Source: Bacillota bacterium (GTDB taxonomy: Bacteria > Bacillota_A > Clostridia > Peptostreptococcales > Anaerovoracaceae). From it: a stretch of DNA of 23,538 bases. The position numbers and the translations under genes are program-made. Below are positions 8,181 to 15,152 of the stretch, piece after piece. The stretch's first letter is position 1. Each line of letters begins with the position of its first letter. The stretch spans positions 1 to 23,538 of the forward strand of contig JAFRWQ010000264.1 in assembly GCA_017437925.1 (NCBI GenBank). The letters are read 5' to 3'. The notes under the pieces are model-generated. The model made no database searches. It was not told where the DNA came from and saw only the letters and a program-made list of their open reading frames with translations.

Positions 8181-8227
8181 GAAGCAAAAACCGGTACGGC
8201 CTGCATGACCGCACCGGTTTTTGCTTC
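8181..8227. terminator. Bidirectional terminator between convergent genes
   Basis: A perfect 15-bp stem joins gaagcaaaaaccggt (8181-8195) to accggtttttgcttc (8213-8227) around a 17-base loop. Each arm contains a run of A or T, so the element can stop transcription from both the PLP-enzyme gene and the peptidase gene converging on it. Confidence 0.85.
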
Positions 8228-8261
8228 TTGAATCCTTCAGAACGCTTCTTCGGGACAGTTA

Positions 8262-10607
8262 CTACCAGACGGAGACTCTGGTCTCGGGCTCGGTCCACAT
8301 GCCGTCTCCCGGGCCTATGCCGTAGGTCTCGTAGAACTCGTCCAGGGTCTGGAGCACCCTGTTGCAGCGCAGCTTGTCGGGGCTGTGCACGTCGATCTTG
8401 GAGAGCAGCTCTCTCACGGGCCTGGTGGTGGTCGATGCCCAGGTGTTGGCTATGGCCCTGAAGAGCGCGTCGTAATCGGGCTCCTTCTCGCGCTTTATTG
8501 CTTCGAGGAGGCAGCGGGCACTGCCCAGGTCGGCCACGTTCTCCGAGAGGGTGAGGTAGCCGCTGCACTCGATGCCCGGGTAGACCTCGACTCCCTCGTA
8601 CCACCGGATGACCTCCTCGCACTTGCCGGTGAAGGCCGCGTAATCCTCGGGGGTCCACCAGTCGGCGGCGTTGCCGTTCTCGTCGTACTTGGCGCCGTTG
8701 TTGTCGAAGGCGTGGGTGATTTCGTGGGCGATGATATAGCCTATGCCTCCCAGGTTCTCCTCGCGCTTGGCGTTCAGGTCGTAGAGAGGAGCCTGCAGTA
8801 TGGCGGCGGGGAAGGTGATGTCGTTGGAGGTTGCGCTGTAGCAGGCGTTGACGGTGTAGGGAGCCATGATCCAGCTGTCCTTTTCGACCTCTTCGAACTG
8901 TTTACTCACCATGAGGTCTATGGAGGCGGCCTGCAGGGCTATCACGTTGGAGAAGAAGCTTCCGCCTTCATCCGGGCTCAGCATTTCCACCCCGTCGAGG
9001 GAGTCGTCCCACTTATCGGGGTAGCCGACCTTGATCTTCATGGTATCGAGCTTGTGTATGGCCTTGGCCTTGGTCTCTTCGCTCATCCAGTCGAGGGCCG
9101 CTATGCGCTCCTTGTAGATGGCTATGAACTCCTTTATCATGTTCTCCACGTCGGCCTTGGCCTCCTCGGAGAAGTGGTTCTCGACGTATGCTCTGGCCAG
9201 GTAGACGGAGAGGAGGGAAGTGATCTGCTGGAAGGCGAGGGTCTGGGGATCCACGGCGGTCACTATGCCGTAGCACTCGTAGTTGAGGGCGTTGGCTGCG
9301 TCGGTGTATCCGCTTGTAAGAAGGCCTCCCACGCTTAAGAGAAGGTTCCTTAAGGCCATGGCCTTGAGGCAGCCCAGGCCTTCCTCGCTGAACATTGAGG
9401 CCGTGGCTTTCATGGCGCCCACGTCGGTGACCTTTATCCTGTCGGTCTTCTGAAGTCCGGAGCCTTCGTATACCCTGTCGAGATCGACTCCGGGGAAGAT
9501 CTCCTTGAGCTGATCCAGAGTGAATACATTGTAGGTCTTGTCCACGTCGCCGTATTCCTGGGGATCCATGGACGCGGCGGCTATGGTCTTTTCGCCTTCA
9601 AAGACGAGGGCGGCGCAGGCTTCCGCTTCTTCTTCGTCAAGGCCGGCCAGGCTGAAATAGGTCTTATTGAACCTGTCGTAGGGCTCCTTCTGGGGGCTCT
9701 CGCTCAGGTATACGTCCTTATCCATCAGAGTGCCCGGGGTGCTGAAGCTCACCATGTAGTGGTCGGAATCTCTGGAGTCGGTCGTGAGGCCGAAGCCCAG
9801 GAGTATGGAGAAGCGCAGTTCGTCGTTTAAGGCCATGTCGGCCGCGACCAGCTCCTCCACGGTCTTCGCGGTTACGAAGGCGTCTATGTATTTCTGTATG
9901 GGGGCGTTGCCTGCCTTTTCGCGGCCCTCCAGGTCCATTACAGACTCGTACAGGGCTTTGATCCTGGCTTCGGGGCTGCCCTTTTCCTGAGGATTTCCGA
10001 CTATCTCGGCGATAAGATCGAATATCTGGTTCTGGACGGTGACGGTGAGGCCGTAGAAGGGACCGTTGAGAGTGAGCCCCGCGGGGATGTCGGAATTCGC
10101 CAGCCACTCCTTGTTGACCGCCGCGTAGTAGTCGTCCTTGAGGTTGGTCCCCTTAAGGGCGTAGACCCGCTTCATGAGAAGCGTAAGATCCTCGCTGCTC
10201 AGGTGGTCTTTGGGCGAGAGGAGGCAGCTGCCGTCCCCGGCGAGGATGCCGGAGTTCAGCACGTCGGAAAGCTCCTCGACGGCCCACTGGGGGATGTCGC
10301 TGTAATCCTCCGCCGGAGCCGCGGAGCGGGCGTTGTCTCCCACAGGTTCTTCGAGGCCTCCAAAGGCCCTGCGTATCATAAGAAGGGCCTGGACCCTGGT
10401 GACCGGATCCTCAAGGCCCAGATTGCCGTCGCCGTAGCCGTGGACCACGTCGGACTGCTGCACTCCGGGATTGTAGTCCCCGGCAGCCAGCATGAGCATT
10501 TCAAGGGCTTCGCGCCTGGTCAGCTCCTCTGCCGCGTAGACGGGCAGGGCTCCTAGGACCAGTACCGCCGCAAGGATCAGGGCGGCAAAGCGTTTTGCTG
10601 TTTTCAT
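8262..10607 (-). CDS. Secreted M13-family (neprilysin/PepO-like) zinc metallopeptidase with SLH-like N-terminus
   Basis: This 781-residue protein has a signal peptide (MKTAKRFAALILAAVLVLGA, then PVYA). About 140 residues follow that resemble S-layer-homology repeats (LTRREALEML, then YSDIPQWAVEELSDVLNSGI). The rest is the M13 peptidase. Visible hallmarks are VNACYSATSNDITFPAAILQ (the substrate-binding NAxY block), zinc motif HEITH near residue 627, the third ligand Glu in ENVADLGS near residue 688, the SPDKLRCN segment, and the terminal MWTEPE...VW. M13 enzymes cut short peptides outside the cell. The SLH-like part may hold it on the cell wall, and it lengthens the protein by about 100-150 residues over typical PepO. 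GGAGG precedes the ATG, 27 bases after the TetR-type gene, so the two are probably one operon. Confidence 0.9.
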   Translation of the reverse strand: MKTAKRFAALILAAVLVLGALPVYAAEELTRREALEMLMLAAGDYNPGVQQSDVVHGYGDGNLGLEDPVTRVQALLMIRRAFGGLEEPVGDNARSAAPAEDYSDIPQWAVEELSDVLNSGILAGDGSCLLSPKDHLSSEDLTLLMKRVYALKGTNLKDDYYAAVNKEWLANSDIPAGLTLNGPFYGLTVTVQNQIFDLIAEIVGNPQEKGSPEARIKALYESVMDLEGREKAGNAPIQKYIDAFVTAKTVEELVAADMALNDELRFSILLGFGLTTDSRDSDHYMVSFSTPGTLMDKDVYLSESPQKEPYDRFNKTYFSLAGLDEEEAEACAALVFEGEKTIAAASMDPQEYGDVDKTYNVFTLDQLKEIFPGVDLDRVYEGSGLQKTDRIKVTDVGAMKATASMFSEEGLGCLKAMALRNLLLSVGGLLTSGYTDAANALNYECYGIVTAVDPQTLAFQQITSLLSVYLARAYVENHFSEEAKADVENMIKEFIAIYKERIAALDWMSEETKAKAIHKLDTMKIKVGYPDKWDDSLDGVEMLSPDEGGSFFSNVIALQAASIDLMVSKQFEEVEKDSWIMAPYTVNACYSATSNDITFPAAILQAPLYDLNAKREENLGGIGYIIAHEITHAFDNNGAKYDENGNAADWWTPEDYAAFTGKCEEVIRWYEGVEVYPGIECSGYLTLSENVADLGSARCLLEAIKREKEPDYDALFRAIANTWASTTTRPVRELLSKIDVHSPDKLRCNRVLQTLDEFYETYGIGPGDGMWTEPETRVSVW

Positions 10608-10634
10608 GGTTTATCCTCCAAAATACTGCGGTTT

Positions 10635-11258
10635 TTATCTATCGATCAGCTCTTTGAAAAGAGCGTCCCTGTCGAAATTGCCCTCGGCGAGCCCGGGTAT
10701 CTCCTTTAAGGCCTTGCAGACGGAAAGGCTAACCTCGGTGAAGACCGCCGACATCTCCCCGTCGCTGTAGGGGCAGCCGTCGGTGACTATCAGGGTGGCG
10801 AAGCTGAAGGCAAGGAGCCAGAGATCGCGGAAATACGATTCGGCGGACCGGGCGTCCATGCGGTATATGCTCATGACCGAGCCTATGGCCATATCGCGGG
10901 TCATCCTGAAGGCCTCCATGGCGCCTCCGGCAGTGCCGTCAGGCCTTGTGAGGAAAAGCAGCCTGTAGAGCCGGGGCTCGTCTTTGGCGAAGTTTATGAA
11001 CTGGCGGCCCACTCCAAGGAAGGGTATGGGCTCCTTAAGGCCCCGATCGACGTATTCCCTGTAGACCCCCTTGGCGGCTTCCCATACGTCGCGCCTCAGT
11101 AGGTCCATCGACTCGTACCAGGTGAAAATAGGGCGTGGGGAGGTGTTCAGGACGGCTGCGACCTCCCTCGCCGTCACGGCGTCTATACCCCTGTCTCTCG
11201 CGACGCCGAGGGCGGCTTCCACTATCTCTTCTTTTTGAAACTTTACTTTGGGTGGCAT
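10635..11258 (-). CDS. TetR/AcrR-family transcriptional regulator
   Basis: This 207-residue regulator has an N-terminal helix-turn-helix: QKEEIVEAALGVARDRGIDA, then TAREVAAVLNTSPRPIFTWY, the usual TetR layout (residues about 8-50). The C-terminal ligand domain is divergent and gives no ligand hint. An open frame extends 43 codons upstream, but AAGGGGG just before the ATG at 11258 and the promoter within that extension favour this shorter start. A good promoter and an inverted repeat covering the likely transcription start suggest autorepression. It lies directly upstream of the M13 peptidase and may control both itself and that gene. Confidence 0.85.
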   Translation of the reverse strand: MPPKVKFQKEEIVEAALGVARDRGIDAVTAREVAAVLNTSPRPIFTWYESMDLLRRDVWEAAKGVYREYVDRGLKEPIPFLGVGRQFINFAKDEPRLYRLLFLTRPDGTAGGAMEAFRMTRDMAIGSVMSIYRMDARSAESYFRDLWLLAFSFATLIVTDGCPYSDGEMSAVFTEVSLSVCKALKEIPGLAEGNFDRDALFKELIDR

Positions 11259-11293
11259 TTTTTCCCCCTTCGAACAAAACGCGCGTTGCGCAT

Positions 11294-11313
11294 CATACGT
11301 TCTGCAACATATG
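11294..11313. promoter_or_regulatory. Candidate TetR-type operator
   Basis: CATACGTT and AACATATG (arms complementary at 7 of 8 positions) flank a 4-base centre. The site starts two bases downstream of the -10 box of the regulator's promoter, where a bound repressor would block transcription. Confidence 0.5.
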
Positions 11314-11315
11314 TA

Positions 11316-11344
11316 ATCATATATCGGAGACCTCTGCCTGTCAA
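11316..11344 (-). promoter_or_regulatory. Promoter of the TetR-type regulator/peptidase unit
   Basis: Read on the minus strand, TTGACA (11344-11339) and TATGAT (11321-11316) are separated by 17 bases. The start would be near 11309, inside the inverted repeat described above. Confidence 0.72.
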
Positions 11345-11355
11345 TATCCCTGACG

Positions 11356-11385
11356 AAAAAAGCGGGACGCTTTTTAGCGTCCCGC
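11356..11385 (-). terminator. Intrinsic terminator after the acyl-CoA ligase gene
   Basis: On the minus strand, gcgggacgct and agcgtcccgc form a 10-bp stem with a 4-base loop, followed by six T. It lies 30 bases after the ligase stop and upstream of the regulator's promoter. Confidence 0.9.
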
Positions 11386-11414
11386 ATAGTCCTGCCGTTT
11401 ATATGCTTTCGGCG

Positions 11415-13280
11415 CTAGTTCATGACCAGCTGCTGAAAGCCTATTATGTCCTCTTCGGTCAGGGGGTTGTCCTGCCTCTTGATCTTGAGGGTGGTGGTGG
11501 AAATGAAATTGTTCCTCCTGACGAAGACCGCGCTTATCCTCTTGTAGGGGGAGAGGCGGGTGTTGTATTCCCTGACCAGTTCCCTGAAGAAGGCGTCCAG
11601 CTCCTCTTCGGTGGGCTCGTGGCCCAGCTTTTCGGCCACGTTGTCCTTGTTGGGATAGATCTGGATCGCGACTATCTCGTCGCCGTTCCTCTTGTGAGGG
11701 AAGACCATGCAGCTCTCGATGCAGGGATCGTGGATGATGTCGTCCTCGATCTCCTCGGGATATACGTTCTCGCCGGTCTTGGTGACTATGATGTTCTTCT
11801 TGCGGCCGGTGAGGTAGAGCCAGCCGTCGCTGTCTATGAAGCCCAGATCGCCGGTGTGCATGAAGCCGTCGGGCTCTATGGTGCGGGCGGTCTCCTCCTC
11901 CATGTTGTAGTAGCCTAAAGTCACGTTGGGGCCTTTGAAGAGCACTTCGCCTATGCCGCTCTCGTCGGTATCGACGAGCCTGATCTCGCCGCTGTCGACC
12001 ACGGCTCCCACCGATCCCGCCTTGCGGTAGCGCTCCGCTGGGGCGGACATGGGAGTTCCCGAGATCAGGGGGGTGCACTCGGTCATGCCGTAGCCCTGGA
12101 GCACGGTGATGCCCATATCCTCGAAATCCCTGATGATGCCGGCGTTCAAGGCCGCGGCGCCGGTGATGATGACGCTGAGCTTTCCGCCCAGCTGCTCGAG
12201 CACCGATGAGAAGAGGTGCCTGCTGATGTTGATGCCGCTCTTGCGAAGGCCGCGGCTCAGCTTCATCATGTTTTGGAAGATCTTTTCCTTGCCGCTCTTG
12301 GCGACGCCCTTCATTATGCGGTCGTGGACCATCTCAAGGACCCTCGGCACCGCGATGATGTAGGTGTTCTGAGCCTCCTTCATGTTCTGGGTTATGTACT
12401 TCATGCCTTCGGAGAAGGCGGTGCTGGCGCCCCTGTAGAGGACCAGCAGCATGCCCAGGGTGCATTCGTAGGTGTGGTGTATGGGCAGTATGGAAAGGGT
12501 CTTGTCGCTCTGGTGGACCTGGCATATGCGGCAGACGTCCATGATGTTGGAGGTGATGTTCCTGTGGCTGAGCATCACGCCCTTGGGCTGGGCGGTGGTG
12601 CCTGAGGTGAAGAGCAGGACCTTCATGACGTCCGGGTCTATCTCTATGGAGGTGAAGCTTTCGCAGCCCTCCGAAAGGAGCTTTTCTCCCTCTGAGAGGA
12701 GGGCGCTCCAGGAATATATCTCGGGAGCGTCTTCCGCCGTCCTGCCTTCGCAGACCAGCTTCCTGTATTTCTCTTCATCGAATTCCCTCGGGAGGGCGGG
12801 CTCGTTTTCGTCGGTTCTGTCCCCGTAGAACTCCATGACCACCAGCTTCTTTATTTCATTGAGGCCTTTGAGCTTTCTGCACTCGGCCGCGGTGCAGAAT
12901 ATGGTGCCGGTCCCGCCGGCCCTCATGAGGTTCGCGATCTCGGGTCCGGAGAGCTCCTTGTCTATGGGGACGGCGATGCCGGTCCCGTTGACGACGGAGA
13001 GGTAGCTCACTATCCACTCGTAGCAGCCCTGGCCCATGACGGCTATGCGGCTGTCCTTAAGGCCCATTTCGCAGAGCTTGGTTCCGAGACAGTTGACATC
13101 ATGCAGCAGCAGACGGTAGTTTACCGCGAGATAGGGTCCCCCTTTCTCCTTCTTGACCCAGAACGCAGGATTGTTTCCGTAAAGTTCCGCGCTGCCCGCA
13201 AGCATATCCTTGAGTGTTACGATCTGCCTGATATCGGTGTACCAGTATTTTTTAAAATCTTTTCCTGACGCAGTGTTCAT
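11415..13280 (-). CDS. AMP-binding long-chain fatty acid--CoA ligase-like protein
   Basis: This adenylate-forming enzyme has 621 residues from the chosen start. It would activate a carboxylic acid, most likely a long-chain fatty acid, to its acyl-adenylate and then its CoA thioester. Family motifs occur in order: the phosphate loop LLFTSGTTAQPKGVMLSH, the YGMTECTP core motif, HTGDLGFID with the ribose-binding Asp, TGRKKNIIVTKTGENVYPEE at the domain hinge, and the C-terminal catalytic Lys within TTLKIKRQ. The longer frame begins with GTG at 13316, but neither start has a clear ribosome binding site; ATG at 13280 is chosen. It follows the ubiquitin-like cassette by about 75 AT-rich bases with no clear terminator between, so read-through is possible. 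Substrate is inferred from similarity of motifs only. Confidence 0.87.
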   Translation of the reverse strand: MNTASGKDFKKYWYTDIRQIVTLKDMLAGSAELYGNNPAFWVKKEKGGPYLAVNYRLLLHDVNCLGTKLCEMGLKDSRIAVMGQGCYEWIVSYLSVVNGTGIAVPIDKELSGPEIANLMRAGGTGTIFCTAAECRKLKGLNEIKKLVVMEFYGDRTDENEPALPREFDEEKYRKLVCEGRTAEDAPEIYSWSALLSEGEKLLSEGCESFTSIEIDPDVMKVLLFTSGTTAQPKGVMLSHRNITSNIMDVCRICQVHQSDKTLSILPIHHTYECTLGMLLVLYRGASTAFSEGMKYITQNMKEAQNTYIIAVPRVLEMVHDRIMKGVAKSGKEKIFQNMMKLSRGLRKSGINISRHLFSSVLEQLGGKLSVIITGAAALNAGIIRDFEDMGITVLQGYGMTECTPLISGTPMSAPAERYRKAGSVGAVVDSGEIRLVDTDESGIGEVLFKGPNVTLGYYNMEEETARTIEPDGFMHTGDLGFIDSDGWLYLTGRKKNIIVTKTGENVYPEEIEDDIIHDPCIESCMVFPHKRNGDEIVAIQIYPNKDNVAEKLGHEPTEEELDAFFRELVREYNTRLSPYKRISAVFVRRNNFISTTTLKIKRQDNPLTEEDIIGFQQLVMN

Positions 13281-13355
13281 AAAAACATTATCGCAGAAAA
13301 GCCGCGGCTGTTCCACATTTTTATTACACTTTTGTATATCTGCACTAAAATTATC

Positions 13356-15152
13356 TTAAACTATCCCCTCCATGCGGAGCATCCTCCTGAGCTCCTCCAG
13401 ACTCTCGTCCTCGTCAAAGGGAAGGGACAGGGGAGCGTCGGTGTCGACGGGCCTTAAGCCGGGGCTGTTGTGCATGAACAGAGCGCTGACTTTGCTCACC
13501 AGCTCATCGTCGGGAGAGGGCCAGCATAAGATGTAATCGCCCTTTTCGAGGTCGAAGCAGACCCTGCCGCGTATGCCTTCTTCGGCCGCGCCGCAGTCTT
13601 CGGGCAGGACCAGCTTTCCGTTCTCCACCCGGCCCAGATCCCTGGATCTCTTAACGGCCTTGAGGCTGCCGTCGGGAAGGAGGGTCACGTTTCCTATGAG
13701 GTCCGACTCGCCCAGGACCAGGTCGAATATGTTAACATGCTCTTCGAGCTGCTTTTTTACCTGGTTTTTGAAGAGCTTTTCGGGTTCTTCTGTGAGCCTT
13801 TCCCAAAAGCGGGGCTTTCTGCTGAGCCTGCTCAAGAGCCCCAGATAGGAGCGGCTGAAGACGTCGGGATGGTCGAAGAACCTGCCCTTGCCGCAGAGGT
13901 AATTGTAGCGGAAGAGGGTGAACATCTGAGCGGATATGTCTTCTTCGGGCCCTATGCCCAGGCTTTCGATCAGCTTCAGTATATCCCTTGTGGGGAAGGC
14001 TGTCCCGCGGCTGAAGAGCCTCTTTTCGAAGGCCTTCGAGAATATCCTGTTCATGTCCTTGAGGCAGAGGCTGCTGTTTTCGGCTTCCCTGATGAATTCC
14101 CAGCGGGACCTGTTGGCGTTCAGCGAGAGGGCGTAGCTCCTTTCGGCCGCAAGGCTCATCATGGCGCTCCAGAAGACCGCCGAGATCTCGCCGGGTGAGG
14201 CGGGGCTCTTCGTCCCGTCGTAGGAGAGCCTGTATGGCAGGATGCTCCCGTTTGAGCTGCTTACGATTATATAGTCCTCTTCCAGGCGGCAGGCCAGGTC
14301 CTTTGTGCCTTTGAGAAGGGTCTTTACCTCGTCGTCCTTCATGAAGCAGAGGCTGTCCTCTTCCACGTCCTTGAAAACTATGCCTCCGCGGGGGACTGCT
14401 CCCACGATGCATATGCCCTGGAGTATCTCCTGATCCGCGGTCTTCACGTCGATGTGAAGGTAGGCGCAGGCTCCGTTGTAGCGGAAGTAGAGGTCGGACC
14501 CGCTCCTTACGATCTCGCCGGCCATGCCGCTCGAGATGAGATCGGCAGTCCCTATGCCGGGGCTGAAGCGCAGGTTTTCGGGCTTATCGAAGTACAGGGC
14601 TTTGCTCCTCTTGTCGTCGGTGAAGAAGAAGAGCAGATCGCTGCCGCAAAGGGCCCTGGGACCCCTGAACCTGTCAAGGGAGGAGGCGTATTCGCCGTAG
14701 TCCCCTGTGCTTATCTCTGACGCCGCCCCTATGAGCTCGTTCAGATCTCCGGGACGGAACCCCAGCGCGGCCTTGAGCTTTCTGTCGTCCTGCAGCGCCC
14801 TTACCAGCCAGGATACGGTCTTTACGGGGTCGAAGCACAGCAGCTCCGCGTCCCCCGCGTATTCCCTGTCGTCCCAGAGGACCGAATTCGACCTGTAGCG
14901 GACCCTGCCGTCCTCAAGAAATTCCACGGCGCGGAGGTCGTTCATGGCCAGCAGGGGAGCCAGGAGCTCCATGGTCTTGTCTTCAAGCAGGCCGCTGTCG
15001 TGCATGAAGCGCAGGGGCAGGGAGACGGCTTCGGAATCTATGTCCCTTTCGGAAAAGCTGTCCACCATCGAAGATATCAGTTCGCCCAGGCTCGGCGCCG
15101 CGCGGCGCGCGAAGCGTCCCGGGATATGCTCGCTAAGTATCCCTCTCATCAT
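13356..15152 (-). CDS. Large protein of unknown function, last gene of the ubiquitin-like/Lon cassette
   Basis: I do not recognise this 598-residue protein. It has no signal peptide, no membrane segment, and no Walker, zinc or obvious catalytic motif. The N-terminal 100 residues look helical, the middle has many alternating hydrophobic stretches (for example SDLLFFFTDDKRSKALYF and ACAYLHIDVKT) that look beta-rich, and the last 20 residues are acidic then helical (DEDESLEELRRML). Its ATG overlaps the stop of the Lon-type gene (ATGATGA), so the two are translationally coupled and probably act together. GGGAGG precedes the start. It could be an adaptor, a substrate-recognition factor or a partner of the protease; this is inference from position. 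Confidence 0.8.
   Translation of the reverse strand: MMRGILSEHIPGRFARRAAPSLGELISSMVDSFSERDIDSEAVSLPLRFMHDSGLLEDKTMELLAPLLAMNDLRAVEFLEDGRVRYRSNSVLWDDREYAGDAELLCFDPVKTVSWLVRALQDDRKLKAALGFRPGDLNELIGAASEISTGDYGEYASSLDRFRGPRALCGSDLLFFFTDDKRSKALYFDKPENLRFSPGIGTADLISSGMAGEIVRSGSDLYFRYNGACAYLHIDVKTADQEILQGICIVGAVPRGGIVFKDVEEDSLCFMKDDEVKTLLKGTKDLACRLEEDYIIVSSSNGSILPYRLSYDGTKSPASPGEISAVFWSAMMSLAAERSYALSLNANRSRWEFIREAENSSLCLKDMNRIFSKAFEKRLFSRGTAFPTRDILKLIESLGIGPEEDISAQMFTLFRYNYLCGKGRFFDHPDVFSRSYLGLLSRLSRKPRFWERLTEEPEKLFKNQVKKQLEEHVNIFDLVLGESDLIGNVTLLPDGSLKAVKRSRDLGRVENGKLVLPEDCGAAEEGIRGRVCFDLEKGDYILCWPSPDDELVSKVSALFMHNSPGLRPVDTDAPLSLPFDEDESLEELRRMLRMEGIV

Noticed and set aside
11259..11387. 43-codon upstream extension of the TetR-type gene
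   Set aside because: The extension overlaps the promoter and operator, and the ATG at 11258 has a strong ribosome binding site.
13281..13316. GTG start at 13316 for the acyl-CoA ligase gene
   Set aside because: It has no ribosome binding site and adds 12 residues unlike the family start; ATG at 13280 is preferred, though that start also lacks a strong site.
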